A stretch of 64,000 nt of DNA from Cytobacillus oceanisediminis (lineage in GTDB: Bacteria > Bacillota > Bacilli > Bacillales > Cytobacillaceae): positions 1-64,000 of the forward strand of contig NZ_SOEE01000007.1 of NCBI RefSeq assembly GCF_004366035.1, read 5' to 3'. Of this stretch, positions 17,409-25,717 are shown in pieces. Under the pieces are notes generated by a model. The model searched no databases, was not told the origin of the DNA, and worked only from the letters and a program-made list of their open reading frames with translations. Numbering within the stretch: the first letter of the stretch is position 1; each line of letters opens with the position of its first letter. A program made the translations under genes and the position numbers.

Positions 17409-19304
17409 ATGGATATTCTAAAAAAAATTGAGATGTACAGACACGAGGAAGAAAAGCTTAAATGGGAAGGGACTTTTGGAGAGTATTTAGAAATTGTTAA
17501 AGAGAAGCCATGGGTTGCCCAGTCAGCACATTCACGGGTATATAATATGATTAAGGATGCCGGTGTCGAAGAAGTGAAGGGGCAAAAAAGATATCAATTT
17601 TTCAGCAATCAGCTCTTTGGATTAGAAGAAGCATTGGAAAGGCTGGTAGAAGAGTATTTCCATCCTGCTGCCAAACGCCTCGATGTCCGCAAAAGGATTC
17701 TTTTATTAATGGGGCCGGTCAGCGGCGGTAAATCAACTTTAGTGACAATGCTAAAGAGAGGTTTAGAGCAATATTCTCACGCTGATAGGGGAGCGGTCTA
17801 TGCTATTAAGGGCTGTCCAATGCATGAAGATCCGCTTCATTTAATCCCTCATCACCTCCGCAAGGACTTTCATGATGAATATGGAATAAGAATTGAAGGA
17901 AACCTCTCGCCATTGAATAGTATGCGTCTCGAACAGGAGTATGGCGGCCGCATAGAAGATGTTTTAATCGAAAGAATTATTTTCTCAGAAGACCGCAGGG
18001 TGGGGATTGGAACCTTTAGCCCTTCAGATCCAAAATCTCAGGATATTGCCGATCTGACTGGAAGCATTGACTTTTCAACCATTGCAGAATATGGTTCAGA
18101 ATCAGATCCTCGTGCCTATCGTTTCGATGGGGAACTAAATAAAGCAAACCGAGGAATGATGGAATTCCAGGAAATGCTGAAGTGCGACGAGAAATTTTTA
18201 TGGCATTTATTATCCCTGACTCAGGAAGGCAACTTTAAAGCTGGCCGCTTCGCCTTGATTTCGGCAGATGAGCTAATTGTTGCTCACACGAATGAAACAG
18301 AGTATCGTTCATTCATTTCCAATAAAAAGAATGAAGCTCTGCATTCCAGAATTATCGTTATGCCAATCCCATATAATTTAAAGGTTTCTGAGGAAGAGAA
18401 GATTTACGATAAAATGATCCGTGAAAGCGATGTTTCCAATGTGCATATTGCACCGCATACCCTGAGGGTTGCAGCGATGTTTACGATTTTAACCCGCATG
18501 AAGGATCCGAAAAAAGGCGATATAGACTTAGTTAAAAAAATGCGTTTGTATGATGGAGAGAGCGTTGAAGGCTATAACAGGGCTGATGTGGAAGAATTGA
18601 AAAAAGAGCATGCAGATGAAGGCATGAGCGGTATTGACCCGCGCTATGTCATCAACAGAATCTCTTCTACAATCATCCGCAAAAATATCACAAGCATCAA
18701 TGCCCTGGATGTATTGCGGTCACTTAAAGAAGGATTGGATCAGCATCCATCCATTACTCCAGAACTGAAGGAAAGATACCTGAACTTTATTTCTCTGGCC
18801 CGCAAAGAGTATGATGATATTGCTAAGAAAGAAGTACAAAAGGCATTTGTTTATTCTTATGAAGAATCTGCGAAAACGCTTATGGAAAACTACCTTGATA
18901 ATGTTGAAGCATACTGCAATAAAGCGAAGCTGCGCGACCCATTAACCGGTGAGGAAATCAGTCCGGATGAAAAGCTGATGCGCTCAATCGAAGAGCAGAT
19001 CGGTATCTCTGAGAATGCGAAAAAAGCATTCAGGGAGGAAATCCTCATCCGTATCTCAGCTTACGCAAGAAAAGGCAAGCGCTTTGATTATAATTCACAT
19101 GACCGTCTGCGTGAAGCTATCCAAAAGAAGCTTTTCGCTGACCTGAAAGATGTCGTGAAGATCACCACATCTTCAAAAACGCCGGATGAGCAGCAGCTGA
19201 AGAAAGTGAATGAAGTTGTAGCAAGATTAATTGACGAACATGGCTATAACTCAACATCAGCAAACGAACTGCTCCGCTATGTCGGAAGCTTGCTGAATCG
19301 TTAA
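17409..19304 (+). CDS. prkA: Serine protein kinase PrkA
   Basis: A 631-residue AAA+ ATPase with a C-terminal kinase-like region, the same length as B. subtilis PrkA. The Walker A motif is GPVSGGKSTLV near residue 102. The N-terminus (EMYRHEEEKLKWEGTFGEYL) and VAQSAHSRVYNMI are family signatures. PrkA is induced in sporulation (SigE in B. subtilis) and in enterobacteria its homologue YeaG works with YeaH. Here the partner gene yhbH lies 1.3 kb downstream, and spoVR, the third member of the conserved trio, at 56.4 kb. The start ATG at 17409 follows GGGGGAGG. Confidence 0.96.
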   Translation: MDILKKIEMYRHEEEKLKWEGTFGEYLEIVKEKPWVAQSAHSRVYNMIKDAGVEEVKGQKRYQFFSNQLFGLEEALERLVEEYFHPAAKRLDVRKRILLLMGPVSGGKSTLVTMLKRGLEQYSHADRGAVYAIKGCPMHEDPLHLIPHHLRKDFHDEYGIRIEGNLSPLNSMRLEQEYGGRIEDVLIERIIFSEDRRVGIGTFSPSDPKSQDIADLTGSIDFSTIAEYGSESDPRAYRFDGELNKANRGMMEFQEMLKCDEKFLWHLLSLTQEGNFKAGRFALISADELIVAHTNETEYRSFISNKKNEALHSRIIVMPIPYNLKVSEEEKIYDKMIRESDVSNVHIAPHTLRVAAMFTILTRMKDPKKGDIDLVKKMRLYDGESVEGYNRADVEELKKEHADEGMSGIDPRYVINRISSTIIRKNITSINALDVLRSLKEGLDQHPSITPELKERYLNFISLARKEYDDIAKKEVQKAFVYSYEESAKTLMENYLDNVEAYCNKAKLRDPLTGEEISPDEKLMRSIEEQIGISENAKKAFREEILIRISAYARKGKRFDYNSHDRLREAIQKKLFADLKDVVKITTSSKTPDEQQLKKVNEVVARLIDEHGYNSTSANELLRYVGSLLNR

Positions 19305-19311
19305 AAAAGAA

Positions 19312-19343
19312 GGGCCTGGCAGAGTTGCTGCCAGGCTTATTTT
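19312..19343 (+). terminator. Terminator of prkA
   Basis: GCCTGGCA...TGCCAGGC stem followed by TTATTTTT. Confidence 0.85.
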
Positions 19344-19396
19344 TGCGGATGAATAAAAGAGCAGAATGAGGTGGGGGGCGAATAAGTATAGTACAG

Positions 19397-19803
19397 GCGC
19401 AATCATTTTAGGAGAGCGTAATAAAGAATGAGGAAGGCGCTAATGACACGGGTTGTGGCGCAAAAATCAATTGGGCAGAGCAAATTAGCTGGATTCCGGC
19501 GCAATTTTGATACGAGAGGCAATAAAGAATGAGGAAGCGAAATTAACACGGGTTGTGGCACAAAAATAATTGGGGAGCGCAAATCAGCTGAATCCCGGTG
19601 CAATTATGATACGAGAGGCAATAAAAGATAGGAAAGGCGTAAATAACAAGGGTTGCGGCGCAAAAATCAAATTGGGCAGCGCAAATCAGCTGGATCCTGG
19701 CACAATTATGATACGAAAGCGCAATGAAAAATGGGAAAAGGTAAATAACACGGGTTACAGCGCAAAACATGTATCGGCGCAAATAATTGGTGAAGCGGCG
19801 CAA
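19397..19803. repeat. Nested tandem repeat: 20-21 bp GCGCAA module in ~100 bp units
   Basis: About 21 copies of a GCGCAA-like hexamer (GCGTAA, GCACAA, GAGCAA variants) recur every 17-22 bases, mostly 19-21. Hexamers begin near 19397, 19416, 19437, 19458, 19478, 19499 and so on to 19798. Five modules form a longer unit of 99-102 bases, which begins at 19396, 19498, 19597 and 19699 and recurs four times with moderate divergence; each long unit contains AACACGGGTT-like and CAGCTGGATCC-like segments. No gene is seen in the stretch 19344-19901; open frames through it are by-products of the repeat. The period is close to two helical turns. Confidence 0.88.
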
Positions 19804-19901
19804 TAAAAAAAATCAGAACCGGAATGTAAACGGTCTAAATGTATCAAAAATGATAGATTCCAGTAAAAATACCCCCAAAAAAGAGGCCCTGAAAGCCCCC
19901 T

Positions 19902-20042
19902 TCATCCATTTTTCTCTATATTTAGTGCAGCTTCTTTCTTTTTTTTCTGGCATTCAGGACAAATTGGCTTGTTTTCAAGATAAACTGTCCGATCATACAG
20001 TGATAATTCGCCACACCAGCCGCAGCAAAGGATTTCGCTCAT
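19902..20042 (-). CDS. Small four-cysteine zinc-ribbon-like protein, 46 residues
   Basis: On the minus strand an ATG at 20042 follows AAAGGGGGGATTTTT and opens a 46-residue protein. It contains CGWCGEL near residues 7-13 and CPEC at 28-31, two Cys pairs that look like a rubredoxin/zinc-ribbon knuckle, and ends in a lysine-rich tail (QKKKKEAALNIEKNG). No function is recognised. It is too short for ordinary gene calls. The good ribosome site and the two CxxC motifs argue that it is real. Confidence 0.65.
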   Translation of the reverse strand: MSEILCCGWCGELSLYDRTVYLENKPICPECQKKKKEAALNIEKNG

Positions 20043-20158
20043 AAAAATCCCCCCTTTAGTATAATCCTATTTTCGCTTGGCCATTTTTATGCAGCTGAAT
20101 CTGCCTAAAAGTTTAGATAAGTCCAATTGGGGGTATAAATACAGCAGAGGTGATATTC

Positions 20159-20344
20159 ATGAAAAAGAAAGAATTAGATAAGGATTATACACCGAGAAAC
20201 AGCTCAATGGCAGAGAATATTGAAGAAATGGAAAATCTGGGTAAGCAGATGGAAAATTTGCGGACAAATAAAGAATTAAAAGAGGATTATGATAAATATC
20301 CCGATCCCATTCAGCATAAAAACAAGGACAAGAACCTTCGCTAA
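20159..20344 (+). CDS. Small hydrophilic protein of unknown function, 61 residues
   Basis: A 61-residue, highly charged protein with no hydrophobic segment and no cysteine. The middle (NIEEMENLGKQMENLRTNKE) is likely a short helix; the end is DPIQHKNKDKNLR. The ATG at 20159 follows AGAGGTGATATTC. It sits between the small zinc-ribbon-like gene and yhbH, both in a sporulation-linked neighbourhood, but I cannot assign a role. A terminator overlaps its last codons. Confidence 0.65.
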   Translation: MKKKELDKDYTPRNSSMAENIEEMENLGKQMENLRTNKELKEDYDKYPDPIQHKNKDKNLR

Positions 20345-20363
20345 CCGCGGAGGTTCATTTTTG
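20332..20363 (+). terminator. Terminator of the small hydrophilic-protein gene
   Basis: GAACCT / AGGTTC hairpin followed by ATTTTTG. The stem overlaps the stop codon. Confidence 0.6.
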
Positions 20364-20648
20364 TTTAAATAGGCAGATTCCCATATGAAAAAATGGGCTT
20401 GTCCAAGAGATGCTGCGAATGTCTTATTGTCAAAATTATTTGTAAATTATTTTGTCTTCTCGCATATGATAGAGTAATAAACATTTCTTTGTATTGGAGC
20501 ATTAATAACAAATTTGCTGCCAGGAAATGAGTCTATGAAAAGAAGGCAGACAGCTGAATTGGGGATGTTTCATCATTTTTTGACACTCGCGATATTGTAT
20601 GTTGGAAAGCTGTAATATGTGAAATTTAATTTAAAAGGAGGGGTTAAC

Positions 20649-21821
20649 ATGACGAATGTCAATAACCATCAGTTTGTGATTTCCCAAGAAGATTGGTCCC
20701 TCCATCGCAAAGGCTATGATGACCAGCAGCGTCATCAGGATAAAGTCCAGGAAGCAATCCGCAACAATTTGCCTGATTTAATAACGGAAGAAAACATTGT
20801 AATGTCGAATGGGCGGGAAGTGGTGAAGATTCCAATTCGCTCATTGGATGAATACAAAATCCGTTATAACTATGATAAAAACAAACATGTCGGCCAAGGC
20901 GATGGAGATAGCCAGATTGGAGATGTAGTGGCACGTGATGGATCCGGCAGCCAGAAAGGGCCCGGAAAGGGGCAAGGGGCAGGCGACCAGGCAGGCGAGG
21001 ATTATTTTGAAGCAGAAGTATCACTGATGGAAATTGAAGAAGCTTTATTTAAACAATTGGAATTGCCTAACTTAAAAAGAAAAGAGCAGGATGAAAATCT
21101 GGTAGAGGACATTGAATTTAATGATATCAGAAAGACTGGATTAATGGGTAATATTGATAAGAAACGGACTATGATGTCGGCATTCAAGCGCAATGCAATG
21201 AATGGAAAGGCAGCTTTCCACCCAATTTATAAGGAAGATTTGAAGTTTAAGACCTGGAATGAAATTGTAAAGCCTGATTCAAAGGCTGTCGTGCTTGCAA
21301 TGATGGATACGAGCGGCTCGATGGGGATTTGGGAAAAGTATATGGCCAGAAGCTTTTTCTTCTGGATGACCCGGTTCCTGAGGACCAAATATGAGACAGT
21401 TGAGATAGAATTTATTGCCCATCATACTGAAGCAAAGGTGGTCTCAGAAGAGGACTTCTTCTCAAAAGGAGAAAGCGGGGGAACCATTTGTTCATCTGCC
21501 TATCGTAAAGCGCTTGAACTGGTTGATGTCAAATACGACCCGCGCAAATATAATATTTACCCTTTCCACTTTTCGGACGGTGATAACCTGACCTCTGACA
21601 ATGCCCGCTGTGTTAAGCTTGTGGAAGACCTGATGAAGGTGTCCAATATGTTCGGATACGGCGAGGTCAACCAGTATAACCGCCACTCAACCCTGATGTC
21701 AGCCTATAAAAATATTAAAAATGAGGATTTTCGCTATTATATCCTTAAGCAAAAAGCAGATGTATTCCATGCAATGAAGAGTTTCTTCAAAGAGGAGGAA
21801 GATAAGAAGAAGTATGCTTAA
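20649..21821 (+). CDS. yhbH: Sporulation protein YhbH (DUF444)
   Basis: A 390-residue cytosolic protein of the YeaH/YhbH family with a von Willebrand factor A-like domain. The MIDAS-type motif MMDTSGSMG lies near residue 220, followed by GGTICSSAY. The N-terminal third is charged and contains a glycine-rich loop ([19 protein letters not shown]). It acts with PrkA and SpoVR in the sporulation/stress system. The start ATG at 20649 follows AAAAGGAGG. Confidence 0.95.
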   Translation: MTNVNNHQFVISQEDWSLHRKGYDDQQRHQDKVQEAIRNNLPDLITEENIVMSNGREVVKIPIRSLDEYKIRYNYDKNKHVGQGDGDSQIGDVVARDGSGSQKGPGKGQGAGDQAGEDYFEAEVSLMEIEEALFKQLELPNLKRKEQDENLVEDIEFNDIRKTGLMGNIDKKRTMMSAFKRNAMNGKAAFHPIYKEDLKFKTWNEIVKPDSKAVVLAMMDTSGSMGIWEKYMARSFFFWMTRFLRTKYETVEIEFIAHHTEAKVVSEEDFFSKGESGGTICSSAYRKALELVDVKYDPRKYNIYPFHFSDGDNLTSDNARCVKLVEDLMKVSNMFGYGEVNQYNRHSTLMSAYKNIKNEDFRYYILKQKADVFHAMKSFFKEEEDKKKYA

Positions 21822-21847
21822 GAGAGGGGAACCTCTCTTTTTTATTT
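21821..21847 (+). terminator. Terminator of yhbH
   Basis: AGAGAGG / CCTCTCT hairpin followed by TTTTT. Confidence 0.85.
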
Positions 21848-21879
21848 CTAAAAAAAGACCCCATACGGGGGGCCAATTG

Positions 21880-22494
21880 CTATTTGAGCCTTTCCTTTGT
21901 AAGCCGATCATCCCAGTTTAATTCAGCACTGGTTTTCACATCAAGAGACTTGGGGGAAAAGTGAACACGATTGATTTCCTGATGATCGGCAGCACATGAG
22001 TTGCTGGATTTATCTGCCAGTGTTTTGATATCTGCTTTATGGACAACTTCCCGTGCTGAAGCGCTTTCGAGGTTTCCTTCTGAGTCTACAGCACTGATCG
22101 TTTGATTGTCTTCCTGGGAAGTAGGATAGTTCCCGTAGTAATCTGCGATTAAGACATATTTTCCATCAAACACCATGCTTGCGTATTTATCCAGGTCATG
22201 GTCATCAAACCGTGTACCATCTTTTTTATCAGGATCCATTCCTGAACTTGTGGCTGGATTTTCTCCCATAAAAAGGGCTTTCACTGAATCAAGAAAGCGC
22301 TGATTGCCGAGCTCCTGGGATCCGACTATTCGCAAGTTCACTCCATAATTGTCTGCAAAGCTTTCAAGATTCGCACCATCTTTTGAAACAATCACCAGGT
22401 TGTCTTTCTGATACCCGTTTGACTCTGCCCCTTCAATAGCATCTCTCAGCTCTTCCTGTGTATCATACCCGCCTACTAATATATTTTTCTTCAT
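21880..22494 (-). CDS. General stress protein, YflT domain
   Basis: A 204-residue cytosolic protein. The N-terminal half has the heat-induced stress protein YflT fold (ILVGGYDTQEELRDAIEGAE...). The C-terminal half is acidic and looks unstructured. The ATG at 22494 follows GAGGAGTG; an ATG 15 bases earlier has no ribosome site. A good SigmaB promoter lies upstream, so induction by general stress is expected. Biochemical function is unknown in the family. Confidence 0.8.
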   Translation of the reverse strand: MKKNILVGGYDTQEELRDAIEGAESNGYQKDNLVIVSKDGANLESFADNYGVNLRIVGSQELGNQRFLDSVKALFMGENPATSSGMDPDKKDGTRFDDHDLDKYASMVFDGKYVLIADYYGNYPTSQEDNQTISAVDSEGNLESASAREVVHKADIKTLADKSSNSCAADHQEINRVHFSPKSLDVKTSAELNWDDRLTKERLK

Positions 22495-22528
22495 GTTTTC
22501 ACTCCTCATGTCATATTGTATTTTCTAT

Positions 22529-22554
22529 TTTCCCTGAATTGCAGGAGGAGAAAC
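22529..22554 (-). promoter_or_regulatory. SigmaB promoter of the YflT-domain stress gene
   Basis: On the minus strand GTTTCT at 22554-22549 and GGGAAA at 22534-22529 are separated by 14 bases, matching the SigmaB consensus GTTTaa-N12-15-GGGwAw. Confidence 0.6.
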
Positions 22555-22708
22555 TTTCTTTTATATTTTGAAGGGCGGACAGTCATCAAAATAATAGACT
22601 GTCCTGGATCATTACATGGTACAAGCCGTATGAATTAATAAAACACAGTAAATACAGTATGATAAAGGTAATAGCCAATAAATTGGAATTGCTGCTGGAG
22701 GTGGGGAT

Positions 22709-23347
22709 ATGGAGATTGAGAAACTGGCTAAAAGATTAAGTAACAGGACCCCAGTCGTTTTAGGGAGTGAGCGATTTTCAAAATTCGCTATTTTGCTTCC
22801 GCTTGTTGAGATGAATAAGGAGACACATGTCCTTTTTGAGGTGCGTTCACTTACAATGAGAAGGCAGCCTGGGGAGGTCTGTTTCCCCGGCGGAAGAATA
22901 GATCCGGAAGACAGGGATGAGGAGCATACGGCCATCCGTGAGACCTCAGAGGAACTTGGCATAAGTGAAGACAGCATCACAGATGTGTCCCCGTTGGATT
23001 ACATGATTTCCTTCGGACAAATTATTTACCCTTATGCAGGTATTATCCATAATCCTGATCAGATCGTGCCAAACCCTGACGAAGTAGAAGAAGTTTTTAC
23101 CGTGCCTCTTTCCTTTCTAAAAAAAGTAAAGCCGGAAACGTATCACGTGAATTTTAAAGTAGAGCCCGAAGAAAATTTTCCTTTTGACTTGATTGCCGGA
23201 GGCGAAAATTACAATTGGCAGACAAGGAAAGTAGAAGAAGTATTTTACTTTTTTGAGGATAAGGTTATTTGGGGGATGACTGCCAGAATTCTTAAGCATT
23301 TTCTTGAAATCATTATTGAAGATTTCGAGGAAAATGAAAGCGTTTGA
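22709..23347 (+). CDS. Nudix hydrolase, CoA pyrophosphatase type
   Basis: A 212-residue Nudix enzyme. The Nudix box is GGRIDPEDRDEEHTAIRETS followed by EELG. Directly before it stands FEVRSLTMRRQPGEVCFPGG, the extra motif of CoA-specific Nudix enzymes, so the likely reaction is cleavage of CoA to phosphopantetheine and 3',5'-ADP. The ATG follows GGAGGTGGGG. It is monocistronic between the stress gene and the SAM riboswitch. Confidence 0.88.
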   Translation: MEIEKLAKRLSNRTPVVLGSERFSKFAILLPLVEMNKETHVLFEVRSLTMRRQPGEVCFPGGRIDPEDRDEEHTAIRETSEELGISEDSITDVSPLDYMISFGQIIYPYAGIIHNPDQIVPNPDEVEEVFTVPLSFLKKVKPETYHVNFKVEPEENFPFDLIAGGENYNWQTRKVEEVFYFFEDKVIWGMTARILKHFLEIIIEDFEENESV

Positions 23348-23370
23348 AGAAAATATTTTTTCAAAAAAGG

Positions 23371-23399
23371 TTGACGCAGTCCTTATAAATGTTTATGAT
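23371..23399 (+). promoter_or_regulatory. SigmaA promoter of the SAM riboswitch-hom unit
   Basis: TTGACG at 23371 and TATGAT at 23394 with a 17-base spacer, 26 bases before the riboswitch P1 stem. Confidence 0.75.
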
Positions 23400-23424
23400 T
23401 CATATAAATTGAATACTTAGAAAC

Positions 23425-23592
23425 TTCTTATCAAGAGAGGCGGAGGGACTGACCCTATGAAGCCTCGGCAACCAGCATTTATGCACGGTGCCAAATTCAG
23501 AGGAAATCATTTTCCGAAGATAAGAAGGCGGAATGAACGGAAAGTAAATTCAAACCCCTTCTTGTCTGTAATAGACGGAAGGGGTTTTTTGT
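23425..23592 (+). ncRNA. SAM-I (S-box) riboswitch with terminator
   Basis: The leader has the S-box core AAGAGAGGCGGAGGGACTG, then CCCTATGAAGCCTCGGCAACC. P1 pairs TTCTTATC (23425-23432) with GATAAGAA (23519-23526). A terminator (AAACCCCTTC...GAAGGGGTTTTTT) fills 23552-23591. AAGAAGG at 23522-23528 can instead pair with CCTTCTT at 23557-23563 as antiterminator. With SAM bound P1 forms and transcription stops before hom. Confidence 0.95.
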
Positions 23593-23638
23593 TTTTATAA
23601 GTATCTGTACTTTAAACATGAACCAGGAGGAATGAGAA

Positions 23639-24856
23639 ATGTCAGCGATAACGATTGGGCTATTGGGGTTTGGAACAGTTGGAAAAGGAGTGTATGAAAC
23701 GATCAGCAAACATCAGGGAAGGCTTCAGGCAATATTCGGGAAAGAAGTGAAGGTCTCTGCCATCCTTGTCAAAAATGTGAGTAAGCATTCTGTGCCTGAT
23801 GATGAGGTGCTTTTAACTGATGACTTTCAAGATATTATTGACCTTCCTAAGCTTGATGTCGTAATTGATGCCATTGTTGGCAGGGAACCAGGGTATACGT
23901 ATCTGCGCCAGGCAATATCGAGAGGATGCCATGTCATTACAGCAAATAAGGAGATGTTTGCATTCCATGGAAGTGAGCTTACTAGGCTCGCAAAAGAGAA
24001 TAATGTATCATTAGGATTCGAAGCAACAGTAGGAGGCGGAATCCCTATAATTCAGACTATTAAGCAGCTGCTGAATGCCAACAAGATTGAACGGATAGAA
24101 GGAATTTTAAATGGCACATCGAATTTCATTTTGACAAGTATGCGCGAAGAGAACTTATCATTTGAAGAAGCACTGAAAATAGCTCAGGAAAAAGGATATG
24201 CAGAAGCCGATCCCAAAAATGATATCGAAGGATATGACGCTTTTTACAAAGCGGTTGTTCTGAGTGAGCTGGTGTTTGGGAAAGCACCGGCGCAAGGAAA
24301 ATCTGTTAGAGAAGGCATTACTGACATTACAATTGAACAAATTCGTATGGCTGATTCCCTGGGACTGAAATTTAAACATGTAGCATCAATTGAGAGGGAA
24401 AAAGATACTATCCGCTGTACTGTAAAACCGGTCTTGACGGGGGAGGAACATCCCTTGTACAGAGTAGAAGGAGTGCAAAATGCAGTTTCAATTGATGCGG
24501 ATATAGTCGGGAATATCAGCTTGCAGGGTCCTGGAGCCGGCATGTTTCCGACAGCTAGCGCAATTATTGAAGATTTGATTCATGTAGGCAGAGGGGATAT
24601 TCCTTCAGTCTTTGAGGAAGGCAGGCCGGAGGGAACTGTTATTTACGAGCCAGTTTGGATTATTTGGGGTGATGCTGATAAAGCGGAATTGCCTGAGGGG
24701 TGTGAAATAATCAGCAAAGTGTCAAAAGAAGTATTCATCTTTAAGGCATCATTGGAAGCTGTGTCATTATTAGATACATCAGATTTGAAGGCTTATCAGG
24801 TGCTTGGAGACTATGCTCCGGCTGCAAAGGAAAATAAACAGGTACAAACAGTATAA
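23639..24856 (+). CDS. hom: Homoserine dehydrogenase
   Basis: A 405-residue NAD(P)-dependent enzyme reducing aspartate semialdehyde to homoserine. The Rossmann motif GLLGFGTVGKGVYE is at residues 7-20. Catalytic-domain signatures are GILNGTSNFILTSM and AEADPKNDIEGYDAFYK. The usual C-terminal ACT domain (total about 430 residues) is not obvious; only some 60 residues follow the catalytic core. Control by a SAM riboswitch instead of a thrLeader or thrB operon suggests this copy feeds methionine synthesis, and a second hom for threonine may exist elsewhere. Confidence 0.93.
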   Translation: MSAITIGLLGFGTVGKGVYETISKHQGRLQAIFGKEVKVSAILVKNVSKHSVPDDEVLLTDDFQDIIDLPKLDVVIDAIVGREPGYTYLRQAISRGCHVITANKEMFAFHGSELTRLAKENNVSLGFEATVGGGIPIIQTIKQLLNANKIERIEGILNGTSNFILTSMREENLSFEEALKIAQEKGYAEADPKNDIEGYDAFYKAVVLSELVFGKAPAQGKSVREGITDITIEQIRMADSLGLKFKHVASIEREKDTIRCTVKPVLTGEEHPLYRVEGVQNAVSIDADIVGNISLQGPGAGMFPTASAIIEDLIHVGRGDIPSVFEEGRPEGTVIYEPVWIIWGDADKAELPEGCEIISKVSKEVFIFKASLEAVSLLDTSDLKAYQVLGDYAPAAKENKQVQTV

Positions 24857-24871
24857 CCTGAAAACATAATG

Positions 24872-24909
24872 AAAAACAGGAGGGGCAAGCTTATGAGCTG
24901 CCCCTCCTG
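24872..24909 (-). terminator. Strong minus-strand terminator
   Basis: CAGGAGGGGC / GCCCCTCCTG stem; on the minus strand it is followed by TTTTT. On the plus strand no T run follows, so it does not look like a hom terminator. Confidence 0.8.
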
Positions 24910-25140
24910 AAGTATGTTTAGAGATGGTGGATGTTATCGAAGTCTAACGGGCAGTATGCCCCCCTCTTCAAGACTCAGAGGAATCGAAAGAGGTAAGCGG
25001 GAGTCCAACTGCCCATAAAGGCCAGACAGCAGAACAAAGACTAAAAACGCCACGTCCTCCAAAAAGCTATGCATCGCTGCCGCAGCTTTCCTTTTCCTGT
25101 GTCAACGTCTTTGTAATCCGCACTTCCTGTGGGCCTCAAC
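24872..25140 (-). ncRNA. Candidate structured non-coding RNA
   Basis: The 331-base gap after hom holds no plausible gene but many mutually consistent stems: 24949-24955/25008-25014 (GGGCAGT/ACTGCCC), 24963-24968/24988-24993 (CCTCTT/AAGAGG), 25019-25023/25132-25136 (AGGCC/GGCCT), 25034-25041/25107-25114 (ACAAAGAC/GTCTTTGT) and 25063-25068/25084-25089 (AAAGCT/AGCTTT). A ten-pair hairpin at 24877-24909 is followed by a U run only on the minus strand, so the RNA reads leftward and ends there. It does not match tmRNA, 6S, SRP or RNase P as I know them. A further stem at 25145-25177 (CAGTGGGG/CCCCACTG) may be part of it. No clear promoter is visible. Confidence 0.5.
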
Positions 25141-25187
25141 TTACAATCAGTGGGGTATAAAGCCCCCCCACTGATTGAAGTTTCACT

Positions 25188-25421
25188 TTATGCCTGCTGG
25201 TTTTTTAATAAAGGTTTATTTAATCCAGAATAAAGGTCTTTTACATGGACCGTTACAATCTTAGCACCAATCTGGACATGGACCATATTATCAAAAACAG
25301 CTGTTACCAGGCCGTTTAATGAAACATTCGCACCAATATTGAGATCTTTGCCGGGAGTTTTAACATTTTTCTTGTCTGCCATCGTAACACCATCCCATTC
25401 CGTTTTATTGAACTTATACAT
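25188..25421 (-). CDS. Small protein of unknown function, beta-rich
   Basis: A 77-residue protein. The core (LNIGANVSLNGLVTAVFDNM followed by VHVQIGAKIVTVHV) alternates hydrophobic residues as in a small beta-barrel of the KOW or DUF2187 kind, but I do not recognise the family with certainty. The ATG at 25421 follows AAAAAGG; a second ATG at 25382 (MADKKNVK) is a possible start. It lies upstream of, and on the same strand as, the candidate structured RNA. Confidence 0.6.
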   Translation of the reverse strand: MYKFNKTEWDGVTMADKKNVKTPGKDLNIGANVSLNGLVTAVFDNMVHVQIGAKIVTVHVKDLYSGLNKPLLKNQQA

Positions 25422-25609
25422 AGAATATTGCCTTTTTATAGTAAAATAAACGCTTTAATAAAAAAAGTCCAGTAATATAGCTTGTTTTTTTATCGACAAA
25501 TTTTATTGGTGCCAGGGACCTGTCGAATTTTCTCTATATCAATATTTTAGTATTCATTGCCGAGATTAAGCACAATCGAAAAAACAATCCTTGGAGGGAA
25601 GTACACAAT

Positions 25610-25717
25610 TTGTTCTATCCGATTTTGGATCTAACTGACAGGAGTGAAATTCAGACAAAGAGGGTATTGAAGTCCGTAAAAATACAGATTCAGAAAAGGA
25701 TGAAATACGGAATATGA
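25610..25717 (+). CDS. Possible 35-residue leader ORF overlapping the antiporter start
   Basis: A TTG at 25610 stands nine bases behind TTGGAGGGA, the only strong ribosome site in the gap. The frame runs 35 codons and ends with the overlap ATGA at the antiporter start. The peptide (FYPILDLTDRSEIQ..., then lysine-rich) matches nothing I know. It could couple translation to the antiporter, whose own ribosome site is poor, or be the end of a decayed regulator gene. Weak call. Confidence 0.3.
   Translation: MFYPILDLTDRSEIQTKRVLKSVKIQIQKRMKYGI

Noticed and set aside
19397-19803. CRISPR array
   Set aside because: Repeats are diverged and contiguous, there are no unique spacers of constant length and no cas genes nearby.
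19403-20044. Four open frames across the repeat array
   Set aside because: They arise from the periodic sequence, lack ribosome sites and contradict the small minus-strand gene at 19902-20042.
20659-21024. Minus-strand open frame of 121 codons inside yhbH
   Set aside because: It is antisense to a well-conserved gene and has no ribosome site.
25145-25177. Terminator of hom or of the small minus-strand gene
   Set aside because: The hairpin is strong but no T run follows on either strand, so it was left as part of the candidate RNA.
24872-25180. tmRNA, 6S RNA, SRP RNA or RNase P RNA
   Set aside because: The diagnostic sequences of these RNAs are missing.
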